DNA of 64,000 nucleotides from JACJYC01 sp964558465 (GTDB lineage: Bacteria; Bacteroidota; Bacteroidia; Chitinophagales; Saprospiraceae), in assembly GCA_964558465.1 (NCBI GenBank), contig CAZLEF010000016.1, positions 38,090-102,089 of the forward strand, written 5' to 3'. The translations under genes and the position numbers were made by a program. The notes under the pieces are model-generated. The model did not search any database, was not told where the DNA came from, and was given only the letters and a program-made list of their open reading frames with translations. The first letter of the stretch is position 1. Every line of letters begins with the position of its first letter. Positions 18,323 to 27,113 of this stretch are shown one piece after another.

Positions 18323-19198
18323 ATGATACCACAAGCATTTGAGTATGACGCTCCCGCGTCTCTGAAAGAAGCCATCTCCCTGCTCCAAAAGTATGGCGAT
18401 GAGGCCAAAATTCTTTCGGGCGGCCACAGCCTGATCCCTATGATGAAACTCCGGCTGGCTGCCCCTGAACGCCTCATTGATATCAACGGGATACCCGGGC
18501 TGGACCATATCAGGGAAGAGGGCGGCCACCTTAAGATCGGAGCGCTTGTACGGGAAGCCGACCTTGAACATTCCGGATTGCTGAAAGAAAAGTATCCGAT
18601 CTTTGCCGATGTTTCAAAGCTGATTGCCGATCCGCAGGTCCGCAATCTGGGCACCATCGGAGGCAACCTGGCGCATGGCGACGCTGCCAATGATCATCCC
18701 GCGGTCATGATCGCGCTGAATGCAAACATTGTGGCCACCGGACCAAATGGCGACCGCACCATTCCCATCGATGAATTTTTCCTGGGTTTTTATATGACAG
18801 CCCTGCAACCGGATGAGATCCTCGCCGGGATCAGCATTCCGGTCCCCGCAAAAGGTACCGGAAGCGCCTACCACAAGGTAGAACGAAAGGTCGGCGACTA
18901 TGCCACGGCAGGGGTTGCCGTTCAAATAACGCTCGACCGGACCGGAGTATGCCAATACATCGGCATCGGCCTCACCAATGTGGATGCCGTTCCGTTGCGC
19001 GCCAGTCGTTCCGAAGAGGCGCTCAGGGGCCAAACCGTTTCGGATGACCTGATCAAAAAAGCCGCTCTGTTCGCATCGGAAGACTGCAATCCTTCGGCCG
19101 ACCTCCGGGGCGACGAAGCCTACAAACGGCATATCGTCCAGGTTATCACATCCCGAATACTGCACAAGGCCATCCAAAGAGCCAAAGCGAATCTTTGA
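18323..19198 (+). CDS. coxM: CO dehydrogenase medium (FAD) subunit CoxM
   Basis: 291 residues, the usual length. The FAD-binding motifs are SGGHSLIPMM beginning at residue 32 and TIGGNLAHGD at 111-120, at the same spacing as in characterised aerobic CO dehydrogenases. CoxM passes electrons from the iron-sulfur subunit to FAD and on to quinone or other acceptors. First gene of coxM-S-L-D-E-F, with coxS starting 21 bases downstream. The structure also fits xanthine-dehydrogenase-family FAD subunits in general; the CO assignment rests on CoxL. Confidence 0.9.
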   Translation: MIPQAFEYDAPASLKEAISLLQKYGDEAKILSGGHSLIPMMKLRLAAPERLIDINGIPGLDHIREEGGHLKIGALVREADLEHSGLLKEKYPIFADVSKLIADPQVRNLGTIGGNLAHGDAANDHPAVMIALNANIVATGPNGDRTIPIDEFFLGFYMTALQPDEILAGISIPVPAKGTGSAYHKVERKVGDYATAGVAVQITLDRTGVCQYIGIGLTNVDAVPLRASRSEEALRGQTVSDDLIKKAALFASEDCNPSADLRGDEAYKRHIVQVITSRILHKAIQRAKANL

Positions 19199-19219
19199 CC
19201 ACCACCCAATTCAAAAAAT

Positions 19220-19735
19220 ATGTCTAAAAAAACGCTTTCCGTCACCGTTAACGGTCATCAACATACCCTGGATGTAGAACCCCGCCTGCTGCTGGTGCAT
19301 CTCATCCGCGAGGTACTCAATCAAACCGGGACGCATATCGGCTGCGATACTTCCAATTGCGGAGCATGCACCATATTGATCAACGGCAAATCGGTCAAAT
19401 CCTGTACCGTCCTGGCCATTCAGGCCAACGGCAAAGAGATCACAACCATTGAAGGTATGGCCTCTGCCGACGGACTCCACCCGCTCCAGGAAGGGTTCAG
19501 GGAAATGCACGGCCTGCAATGCGGTTTTTGTACGCCGGGCATGATCATGCGGGCATCCGAATTGTTGAACAACAACCCCAATCCGACCGAGGAGGAAATC
19601 CGATGGGGCATTTCGGGCAACCTTTGCCGTTGCACAGGTTATAACAATATTGTCAAGGCCATTCAGTATGCCGGCGCCAAACTCCGGGGCGAGACGATCC
19701 CCGAATCATTGATGGAGGAAGCCAGTCCGGAGTAA
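19220..19735 (+). CDS. coxS: CO dehydrogenase small [2Fe-2S] subunit CoxS
   Basis: 171 residues. A plant-type [2Fe-2S] cluster is formed by Cys42, Cys47, Cys50 and Cys62 (GCDTSNCGAC). A second all-helical cluster is formed by Cys101, Cys104, Cys136 and Cys138 (CGFC and CRC). Both clusters carry electrons from the molybdenum site of CoxL to the FAD of CoxM. The length and order fit the family. It lies between coxM and coxL in one operon. Confidence 0.93.
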   Translation: MSKKTLSVTVNGHQHTLDVEPRLLLVHLIREVLNQTGTHIGCDTSNCGACTILINGKSVKSCTVLAIQANGKEITTIEGMASADGLHPLQEGFREMHGLQCGFCTPGMIMRASELLNNNPNPTEEEIRWGISGNLCRCTGYNNIVKAIQYAGAKLRGETIPESLMEEASPE

Positions 19736-19740
19736 TTTTC

Positions 19741-19775
19741 TCAATTCACATTTTCCAAATTTCAAATTTCAAAAA
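19741..19775. repeat. Degenerate heptad array running to the coxL start codon
   Basis: Five AT-rich 7-base units in register (TCAATTC, ACATTTT, CCAAATT, TCAAATT, TCAAAAA) end exactly at the coxL ATG (19776). They replace any recognisable ribosome-binding site. The match between units is looser than in the other arrays. Confidence 0.45.
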
Positions 19776-22148
19776 ATGAAATGTCAGACTTCTAGAGAAA
19801 TAGGCGGCATGGGGCATCCGATAAAACGCAAGGAGGACGCCAGATTCATCCAGGGCAAAGGGAATTATGTCGACGATATCAAACTCCCCGGAATGCTTTA
19901 TCTGGACATCGTGCGGAGCCCCTATGCATATGCCAGGATCAAAAGCATCAACATCGACAAAGCCATGGCAATCCCCGGGGTTCTGGCCGTTATTACCGGC
20001 AAGGACCTGGAGAAATACAACCTCCACTGGATGCCTACCCTCATGTCGGACACCCAAATGGTATTGCCGACCGATACCGTGATGTACCAGTCGCAGGAAG
20101 TGGCTGCCGTCATTGCCACCGAACGCTATATTGCGGCAGACGGCGTGCAGGCGGTTGAAGTGGAATACGAACCTATGAAGCCGGTCATCAACCCGCATAA
20201 GGCACTGGATGCGGACGTCCCTGTACTGCGAACCGACAAGCCGGGAAAAAAAGACAACCTGGCCTGGCACTGGGAAACCGGCGACCGCGCCGCTACGGAT
20301 GATGTTTTTTCAAAAGCAGCCGTAACCGTAAAAGAGCAGATATACGTCCCCAGGATTCATGTCGTTTCGATTGAAACCTGTGGTTGTATCGCTGATTTCA
20401 ACAAAGTGGAAGGCAAACTTACCTTGTACATGACCACCCAGGCCCCGCATGCCATCCGCACGGTACTTGCCCTGGTTGCCGGCCATGTCGGGCTGTCGGA
20501 AGAAAAAATCCGGGTCGTATCTCCGGATATCGGCGGCGGTTTCGGCGGCAAGGTTCCGGTTTATCCTGGTTATGTTTGCGCCGTGGCAGCCTCCGTATTG
20601 ATCGGCCTGCCCGTCAAATGGATTGAAGACCGCAGTGAAAACATCCAGGCGGACTCTTTCGCCCGGGATTACCATATGACTTGCGAACTGGCCGCCACCA
20701 AAGAGGGCAAAATTCAGGCTTTGCGCATCAAAACACTTGCCGACTACGGGTACACCGATGCCGCCGCCAATCCCAGCAAATTTCCTGCCGGCATGTTCTC
20801 CATCTGTACCGGCTCCTATGACTTCCAGACCGCCTTCACTGAAATGGACGCGGTGTATACCAATAAACCACCCGGCGGCGTTGCTTACCGCTGTTCTTTC
20901 CGCGTGACGGAAGCCGTACACGCGATCGAAAGAATGGTCGACCGCCTGGCCGTTGAGGTCGGTAAAGATCCCGCTCAACTGCGGATGGAAAACTTTATCA
21001 AAAAAGACCAGTTCCCTTACCACTCCGCCCTGGGTTGGGAATATGACAGCGGGGACTACCATGCCGCATTGAAAAAGGCCATGGACATCATCGGTTACGA
21101 CGAACTGCGTCGGGAACAGGCTGAAAAACGCAAAAAAGGGGAATTTATGGGGATCGGTATCTCCAGCTTCACCGAGATCGTTGGCGCCGGCCCCTCCAGG
21201 CAATTCGACATTCTCGGGCTCAAAATGTTCGACAGTTGCGAGATCCGGGTGCACCCCACCGGTAAAGCGATTGCCCGCTTCGGCACCAAGTCGCAGGGAC
21301 AGGGGCACGAAACCACCTACGCGCAAATTATCGCCGAAGAGCTCGGCATACCAGCGGCGCATATCCAGATCGAAGAAGGAGATACGGATACTGCGCCCTA
21401 CGGATTAGGCACCTATGCCAGCCGGTCCACGCCGACAGCCGGAGCAGCAGCAGCCAAGGCTGCCCGAAAGCTGCGGGATAAAGCCAAAAAGATTGCAGCT
21501 TACTTATTGGAAGTAAGCGAAGAGGACCTCGAATGGGAACCCGGCAAATTCTTTGTGAAAGGAGCGCCCGAAAAAGCAAAAACGATTCAGGAGATCGTCT
21601 TTGCCGCTTATACCAACCATCCCCTGGGTATGGAAGCGGGCTTTGAAGCCACCCACTATTATGATCCGCCCAACCTGACTTTCCCCTTCGGCTCTTATAT
21701 CTGCGTGGTGGATATCGACCGCGGGACCGGGGAGATCAAAATCCGAAGGTTCATTGCGATCGACGATTGCGGAAACATCATCAATCCGATGATCGTGGAA
21801 GGACAGATTCACGGCGGCCTGACACAAGGCCTGGCGCCGGCCATGTACGAAGAATTGATCTACGATGACGACGGCAATATCCTCAACGGCACCCTGATGG
21901 ATTATCTGGTGCCGACCGCCGTAGAATCGCCGCATTGGGAAACCGGCAAGACCATTACACCGTCGCCGCACCACCCGATTGGCGCCAAAGGGGTTGGGGA
22001 ATCCCCAACCGTAGGGGCGCCGCCGGCCATTGCCAACGCCATCGTTGACGCGCTTGCGCATCTGGGGGTCGCCAATATCGATATTCCGATCACGCCTTTC
22101 AAAGTATGGAAGGTGTTGAAGGAGAAAGGCGCTGCATTGACGGAATAG
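19776..22148 (+). CDS. coxL: Form I aerobic CO dehydrogenase large (molybdenum) subunit CoxL
   Basis: 790 residues. The key feature is AYRCSFR at residues 370-376, the loop that defines form I CoxL, whose Cys (here Cys373) binds copper in the Mo-S-Cu centre that oxidises CO to CO2. Other molybdopterin contacts are also present: GGGFGGK at 253-259, SQGQGHETTYAQI from about 506, and GAKGVGES with the base Glu742. The length matches characterised enzymes at about 800 residues. CoxL forms an LMS dimer with CoxM and CoxS, usually at the inner face of the cytoplasmic membrane. Form II homologues, which often have other substrates, lack this loop, so CO dehydrogenase is well supported by sequence but not by assay. 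Confidence 0.93.
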   Translation: MKCQTSREIGGMGHPIKRKEDARFIQGKGNYVDDIKLPGMLYLDIVRSPYAYARIKSINIDKAMAIPGVLAVITGKDLEKYNLHWMPTLMSDTQMVLPTDTVMYQSQEVAAVIATERYIAADGVQAVEVEYEPMKPVINPHKALDADVPVLRTDKPGKKDNLAWHWETGDRAATDDVFSKAAVTVKEQIYVPRIHVVSIETCGCIADFNKVEGKLTLYMTTQAPHAIRTVLALVAGHVGLSEEKIRVVSPDIGGGFGGKVPVYPGYVCAVAASVLIGLPVKWIEDRSENIQADSFARDYHMTCELAATKEGKIQALRIKTLADYGYTDAAANPSKFPAGMFSICTGSYDFQTAFTEMDAVYTNKPPGGVAYRCSFRVTEAVHAIERMVDRLAVEVGKDPAQLRMENFIKKDQFPYHSALGWEYDSGDYHAALKKAMDIIGYDELRREQAEKRKKGEFMGIGISSFTEIVGAGPSRQFDILGLKMFDSCEIRVHPTGKAIARFGTKSQGQGHETTYAQIIAEELGIPAAHIQIEEGDTDTAPYGLGTYASRSTPTAGAAAAKAARKLRDKAKKIAAYLLEVSEEDLEWEPGKFFVKGAPEKAKTIQEIVFAAYTNHPLGMEAGFEATHYYDPPNLTFPFGSYICVVDIDRGTGEIKIRRFIAIDDCGNIINPMIVEGQIHGGLTQGLAPAMYEELIYDDDGNILNGTLMDYLVPTAVESPHWETGKTITPSPHHPIGAKGVGESPTVGAPPAIANAIVDALAHLGVANIDIPITPFKVWKVLKEKGAALTE

Positions 22149-22191
22149 TCACTTTAAAAAAAGAGGAAAGAGATTCCTCGACGGAGAGAAA

Positions 22192-23103
22192 ATGATGCAC
22201 GGTAACAACGGCGGGTTGTACGATTTGAATTCCATAATGGCCGGTTTTGACCGTCTGGGTTATATCGCCGATGAGGAGTTGGCCACAATTTTATTCCTGG
22301 TGCTCAAATTGCGGAAGCCGCTGCTCCTTGAAGGAAATCCAGGCGTGGGAAAAACCGAAGTAGCCAACATGCTGGCCGCTTACCTCAACACGCCGTTGAT
22401 CCGCTTGCAGTGTTACGAAGGTCTTGATGTCAATTCGGTTGTGTATGAGTGGAACTACCAGAAACAACTGCTTGGCATCAAGATCCAGGAAAACAGCGGA
22501 TTGTCGCCCTTCGAAAAAGAGCAGCATATTTTTGGCCCCGAATACTTGTTGAAAAGGCCCTTGCTCCAGTCCATCTCTTTCGAAAACGCCGCACCCGTGC
22601 TGCTGATCGATGAGATCGACCGCGCAGACGAAGAGTTTGAGGCTTATTTGCTGGAACTCCTTTCTGCCTTCCAGATCAGTATTCCGGAATTGGGCACCAT
22701 AAAAGCAACCCATCCGCCATACGTAATACTGACCTCCAACCGGACCCGGGAGTTGAGCGATGCTTTGCGCAGGCGCTGCCTTTATCATTGGGTAAATTAT
22801 CCGGATCTGGAAAAGGAGCTCAGTATCGTGCATAAAAAACTGCCGGATATTGAGGATGACCTCGCCCGGCAGGTCGTTTACCTCGTGCAAAATTTGCGTC
22901 GGCGGAAATTGTCCAAAATCCCTGGCATTGCTGAAACCATCGATTGGGCGATGTCCTTAATGGCCTTGGGATACGATTCAATTGGCGAAAAAGCCGTGGA
23001 AAAAACACTCGGATGCGTACTGAAATCCACCCGCGATATTGAATCCATTAAAGCGGAGGGGATTGCTCACTTTGTGGCCGAGGCCAATATTTTAAGTAAA
23101 TAG
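22192..23103 (+). CDS. coxD: MoxR-family AAA+ ATPase CoxD
   Basis: 303 residues. Walker A is GNPGVGKT at 48-55, Walker B LLIDEID at 137-143, and a sensor segment is LTSNRTRELSDALRRR. In Oligotropha, CoxD is an AAA+ chaperone needed to sulfurate the molybdenum of CoxL. A second ATG one codon downstream (22195) could also be the start. It is placed directly after coxL and pairs with the vWA protein CoxE, the usual MoxR-vWA partnership. Confidence 0.9.
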   Translation: MMHGNNGGLYDLNSIMAGFDRLGYIADEELATILFLVLKLRKPLLLEGNPGVGKTEVANMLAAYLNTPLIRLQCYEGLDVNSVVYEWNYQKQLLGIKIQENSGLSPFEKEQHIFGPEYLLKRPLLQSISFENAAPVLLIDEIDRADEEFEAYLLELLSAFQISIPELGTIKATHPPYVILTSNRTRELSDALRRRCLYHWVNYPDLEKELSIVHKKLPDIEDDLARQVVYLVQNLRRRKLSKIPGIAETIDWAMSLMALGYDSIGEKAVEKTLGCVLKSTRDIESIKAEGIAHFVAEANILSK

Positions 23104-23144
23104 GATGTGGGAACTTAGGAATCGATAAGCTGCTGACGGAATGC

Positions 23145-23200
23145 ACATCCGGCATCCACCACGCCACAGGCGTGGCCAGCATCCAAAATCGAGCATCTCC
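23145..23200. repeat. Heptad array (core GCATCCA) running to the coxE start codon
   Basis: Eight 7-base steps back from the ATG at 23201 read ACATCCG, GCATCCA, CCACGCC, ACAGGCG, TGGCCAG, CATCCAA, AATCGAG, CATCTCC. The embedded CCACGCC-ACA-GGCGTGG (23159-23175) is a perfect 7-bp hairpin. The outer units share the core of the arrays at 1105 and 35046. Confidence 0.6.
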
Positions 23201-24346
23201 ATGCGAACACGTGCCTTCATATCAAAGCCCGGTGAGCTGAAAGAAGCGATCGTCGCCTTTGCAAGGTACGCACGCGCCAACGGCATGCAGGTCGGCGTTC
23301 AGGAAGGCCAGGAGGCGTTGAAGGCCGCCGGTCAGGGTATTTTATCCAGCAAAAAGAGCCTCCGTTCTGGGTTAAAAGCATTGTTTTGCACCCGGTATGA
23401 AGACGTAGCCTTGTTCGACCGGCTTTTTGACGAATTTTGGAGTACCCAGCCTGAAACCACAGGAAAAACTTCAAAAAAGATCGTCAACCCATCCAATCTT
23501 TACCGAAAGGTGCAATCTTCCCTCGTGGTGTTGGGCCAGGGAAAAACGGCGGCAGAAGAGGAAGAAGGTAAACACGTGTCGGGTGCAAATGCAGAAGAAC
23601 GTCTGCGGAAAACGGATTTTTCAAAGCTGTCGGAGATTGAAAACGAATGGCTTGAAGAACTCGCCGATCGCCTGTGGAAAGAAATGAGCCAACGCCTCAA
23701 ACGGAGACTCCGGGCATCCGTGACCAAAGGAAAGGTCGACCTTCGCCGGACACTCCGAAGAAATATCAGTCATGGAGGCGACCCGATCGAGCTATTGTTG
23801 AAATATAAAAAACAACAGAAGAAAAAGCTGGTTATTTTATTGGATGTCAGCGGTTCAATGGACAAATACAGTTTTTTCCTGCTGCGTTTCATTTTTTCAC
23901 TGAAGGCCCATTTCCGAAACCTCGAAGCTTTTATTTTCAGTACGCATCTGGAACGTATTTCCGAAGACATCCGCGAACAAGGCCTGGAGGCTACCCTGGA
24001 TTTGCTGTCCGGAAAAACAGAGCATTGGTCGGGCGGAACCCGGATAGGCGATTGTTTCCGGGCATTTAATGATCAATACGCCAAACGGGTGCTCCATGGA
24101 AGGGCGCTGGTAATTGTCCTGAGCGACGGCCTGGATACCGGCGAACCCGAAGTGCTGGGTGAAGAATTGGGAAAGATCGCCCTGAGGGCCAAAAAACTCA
24201 TCTGGCTGAATCCTTTAAAAGGAACCAAAGATTATGCCCCCACCGCCAGAGGAATGAGCGCAGCTTTGCCGCATCTGGATGTTTTCCAGCCGGCTCATTC
24301 CCTGGATAGTTTACTTCAACTGGAAAAATTTTTGATCGATGTTTGA
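23201..24346 (+). CDS. coxE: von Willebrand A domain protein CoxE
   Basis: 381 residues from ATG 23201. An in-frame ATG at 23141 would translate the repeat array and is rejected. The C-terminal vWA domain has the metal-ion-dependent adhesion motif DVSGSM at about 215-220, followed by a later threonine/aspartate segment (SGGTRIGDCF, VLSDGLDTGE). The N-terminal half is helical and charged, as in CoxE/YeaD-type MoxR partners. In Oligotropha, CoxE works with CoxF in bringing copper into the CO dehydrogenase site. It overlaps coxF by 8 bases. Confidence 0.88.
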   Translation: MRTRAFISKPGELKEAIVAFARYARANGMQVGVQEGQEALKAAGQGILSSKKSLRSGLKALFCTRYEDVALFDRLFDEFWSTQPETTGKTSKKIVNPSNLYRKVQSSLVVLGQGKTAAEEEEGKHVSGANAEERLRKTDFSKLSEIENEWLEELADRLWKEMSQRLKRRLRASVTKGKVDLRRTLRRNISHGGDPIELLLKYKKQQKKKLVILLDVSGSMDKYSFFLLRFIFSLKAHFRNLEAFIFSTHLERISEDIREQGLEATLDLLSGKTEHWSGGTRIGDCFRAFNDQYAKRVLHGRALVIVLSDGLDTGEPEVLGEELGKIALRAKKLIWLNPLKGTKDYAPTARGMSAALPHLDVFQPAHSLDSLLQLEKFLIDV

Positions 24347-25316
24347 CGAATTTTTGAAGAAAGCGGAGGAATTGCGCCATCAAAACGAGCCCTTTGCCAC
24401 TGCTGTGGTGGTCAGGCGAAAAGCGCCAAGCTCGGGAAAAACCGGCGACAAGGCCATCATCAACCAATATGGTGAAATTTTCGGCTGGATTGGCGGCGGA
24501 TGCACCAAATCGATCATCCTGAAAGAAGCTGAAACCGCCTTAAAAGAAGGCAAACCCCGCCTGGTGCGGGTTACGCCCGAAGAAGAGGAAACCACTGAAG
24601 GGGTTACTTCTTATAAAATGACCTGTTATAGCGGAGGCGCCGTTGACGTGTACATCGAACCTGTTTTGCCCCGCCCGCACCTGGTGCTCCTGGGCAAGTC
24701 GGCCATTGCGCAGTCGCTTGCCCGGTTGGCCAGGGCCATGGATTACAAGGTGACGGCCGTTGCGCCGGGCGCCGACCTGAACACTTTCGGAAAAGTGGAT
24801 GAACTCCATACCAAACTGGACCTGGCGCCTGTTCGCTTTTCGGGGCAAACCTTTGTCGTCGTTGCCACACAGGGAGAACAGGACGAACAAGCCATCATGG
24901 AGGCGTTGAAAAAAGCCGCTCCATACATCGCCTTTGTGTCCAGCCGGAAAAAATGGGACGTGATCCGGTCATTCCTTGCAGATTCCGGTTTCAATGACGA
25001 CCAACTGGCTGCCATCCAATCTCCCGCAGGCCTGAATATCAACGCCAAATTGCCGGAAGAGGTCGCTATCAGCATTCTGGCCGAGATCATACAGATCAAC
25101 CGGAGCCGGGAATTCGCCTTCCGGCCGGCAGAGGAAAAAAACCAGGCCGTTCCACAGCCTTCCTTATACATCAATCCGGTGTGCGGCATTCCGGTCGACC
25201 GGGCTACCGCCAAATACGTTCTGGAGTTTGAAGGAGAAAAAATTTATTTCTGCTGCGATGGCTGTAAGGCGCAGTTTGAAGAAAACCCGGCCAAATATAT
25301 GGTCAAACAGGGTTGA
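24339..25316 (+). CDS. coxF: CoxF: XdhC-family maturation protein fused to a YHS domain
   Basis: 325 residues. Residues 1-255 are an XdhC-type protein (N-terminal motifs GWIGGGCTKS and MTCYSGGAVDV, then a Rossmann-like half beginning HLVLLGKS, then LPEEVAISILAEI). Residues about 277-322 form a YHS domain, with NPVCGIPVD (Cys282) and YFCCDGCKAQF (Cys305, Cys306, Cys309), ending in the typical ENPAKY. YHS domains are Cys-rich and found in metal-handling proteins. CoxF is proposed to take part in copper insertion into CoxL, so the fusion fits a copper donor or sensor. The ATG lies within the end of coxE, suggesting translational coupling. The gene converges on an esterase with a 13-base gap. Confidence 0.86.
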   Translation: MFDEFLKKAEELRHQNEPFATAVVVRRKAPSSGKTGDKAIINQYGEIFGWIGGGCTKSIILKEAETALKEGKPRLVRVTPEEEETTEGVTSYKMTCYSGGAVDVYIEPVLPRPHLVLLGKSAIAQSLARLARAMDYKVTAVAPGADLNTFGKVDELHTKLDLAPVRFSGQTFVVVATQGEQDEQAIMEALKKAAPYIAFVSSRKKWDVIRSFLADSGFNDDQLAAIQSPAGLNINAKLPEEVAISILAEIIQINRSREFAFRPAEEKNQAVPQPSLYINPVCGIPVDRATAKYVLEFEGEKIYFCCDGCKAQFEENPAKYMVKQG

Positions 25317-25329
25317 TTTTTTGCTTCGG

Positions 25330-27063
25330 TCAATACCGCCACGATTTCAGATCTGCCCCTGCCGGCGCCCTGGATTTCACTTCTTCTGCCCATTTCGGGA
25401 TGAACATCCGGTTGTACCGAAGCCTCGAAATGGCATTGGGTTGTGTATGGTCGCCGTTCCAGCAATGTTCTGCCCTGTCGCCGTAATCTACTTCGCCGTC
25501 GTAATAGGGATTGGTGGTTTCTTCCAGCATGGCCTCCGTCAGATAGACGGCATTGTTGAGGTAATAATTGTCCATATCTCCGCAGTAAATATGGATCTTG
25601 CCCTTCCATTTTTCTCCGTTTTTGGCCCAGTCGCGTTTCATGATGTAGGCGAGGTCGTAGTTTTCGCGCCAGTAAGCGGCCACGGTTGAGTCAATTTCTC
25701 CGGTATATTTATCCCATATTCTTTGCGGGTAGCCGTCGGGGTCGGCAGGGGAAAAAACAGCCTCCCAGATGTCCCATTGGTCTCCCGACCGGCTTTTATC
25801 CCCGATCGCAAGCTCCCGGTGGTTCATGTCCTCCACCGTAGTGCTTACAAAACCCAGGTAGTTACGCAGGCCGGGCCGGGCTGTTTTCTTGAACTCACTG
25901 TCGATATAATAAGCGTTTTTGTCTTCATAAATATTGACCAGGCAAAACGCCCGGAAATCAATCGGATCCGGGCAGGCGGCATAACAGCCGTTGTACTCGT
26001 CGGGATACATGACCTGTACGGCCAGGGCCTCCCATCCGCCGGTCGACCCGCCATAAGTGAACCTGGCCCACCCTTCGCCGATGCCCCTGAATTGTTCCTC
26101 TATATGGGGTATCAGTTCATGGGTAATGGCGTCGCCGTAAGGCCCGAGGTTGGCCGAATTTACTGCATATGAATCGTCATAATAAGGGTTGGCGTGCTGA
26201 ATTTCGATGGCAATCACCCTGGGGAAGTCCGGCCCGGTCCAAAGTTTGTAGAAATCATAGGCTTCCTGGTCCTGTATCCGGTTGTAACAATCCAGCTGGA
26301 ACCGTTCGCTGTATACACATGGGACGGTAGTATCGGGCGGAGTGGTGCGCCAGCCGCCGAAATCGGAAGGAAAATGCCCGTGAAAAATCGCCAGGGGGTA
26401 TTTAACATTCGGCTTTTCGGCCCATCCCTTGGGCAAAAGCACATGAGCCCCCAGGTACATATCCCTGCCCCAGAAATCGCTCAGCAGCTTGCTCCGGATC
26501 TTGATATGTTTGACATATTCTGTGTCTTCGGGTTCGGGAATGGGCGGAATTTCCTGGTCGAGAAGAACGGAGATCTTCCCGCCGGAAGCAGGGTCGATCC
26601 GTATTTTTACAGGTTTGCTGTAGATATTCCCGGGGGCGATGTTCCAGTGCTGGCCCTCTCCCCGGTCCATCGGCAGTTTTACAACCTGCCCGCTTGCCAG
26701 TTTGAAGGTCTCATACTTGTGGAGCAAAACCTGGATGAAATAATCCCCGGCGGGTATATCCTTCAGGCTTTCAAAAGGATAGCCGAAGGCTGAAGCATCG
26801 ATCTTCCGGGAGGTTCCTTTTTCCCAGCCTTCCACATTGACCCCAAAAACCAGTTGTGTGTTCGGGCCGTCGCTGATCTGAAACCGGGGTTCTTCCCGGT
26901 CGTTGGAAGACAACAAAACCAGCAACCGGCCGTCGAAAGGAGCTGTTGCCAGACTGTCGGAAATGCTGACCTCAAAAACCGGTCCGGATGAAGAACCGCG
27001 CTGGCAGGCCCAGAACCAACAGCCTGCGGCTAAAGCGACCAATAAGGTTAAAGGCGTTCTCAT
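25330..27063 (-). CDS. Secreted esterase-family alpha/beta hydrolase, probable lipoprotein
   Basis: 577 residues. The N-terminal export signal has Cys at 15 and 20 (LAAGC, FWAC), so lipid modification is likely but the exact site is unclear. Residues 25-190 look like a beta-rich accessory domain. The C-terminal part is a putative-esterase (Esterase D/enterochelin-esterase-like) domain with nucleophile Ser340 in TYGGSTGGWEAL and HGHFPSDFGGW near 228. Substrates in this family include feruloyl, acetyl and siderophore esters, so this one cannot be assigned. The upstream gap holds TATCTTTA (27082-27075, minus), seven of eight matches to the -7 word. Confidence 0.8.
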   Translation of the reverse strand: MRTPLTLLVALAAGCWFWACQRGSSSGPVFEVSISDSLATAPFDGRLLVLLSSNDREEPRFQISDGPNTQLVFGVNVEGWEKGTSRKIDASAFGYPFESLKDIPAGDYFIQVLLHKYETFKLASGQVVKLPMDRGEGQHWNIAPGNIYSKPVKIRIDPASGGKISVLLDQEIPPIPEPEDTEYVKHIKIRSKLLSDFWGRDMYLGAHVLLPKGWAEKPNVKYPLAIFHGHFPSDFGGWRTTPPDTTVPCVYSERFQLDCYNRIQDQEAYDFYKLWTGPDFPRVIAIEIQHANPYYDDSYAVNSANLGPYGDAITHELIPHIEEQFRGIGEGWARFTYGGSTGGWEALAVQVMYPDEYNGCYAACPDPIDFRAFCLVNIYEDKNAYYIDSEFKKTARPGLRNYLGFVSTTVEDMNHRELAIGDKSRSGDQWDIWEAVFSPADPDGYPQRIWDKYTGEIDSTVAAYWRENYDLAYIMKRDWAKNGEKWKGKIHIYCGDMDNYYLNNAVYLTEAMLEETTNPYYDGEVDYGDRAEHCWNGDHTQPNAISRLRYNRMFIPKWAEEVKSRAPAGADLKSWRY

Positions 27064-27113
27064 GTTTTTTGCTTTAAAGATAGGACTTTCTGTAAAAACC
27101 TTTTTACCGGCAA

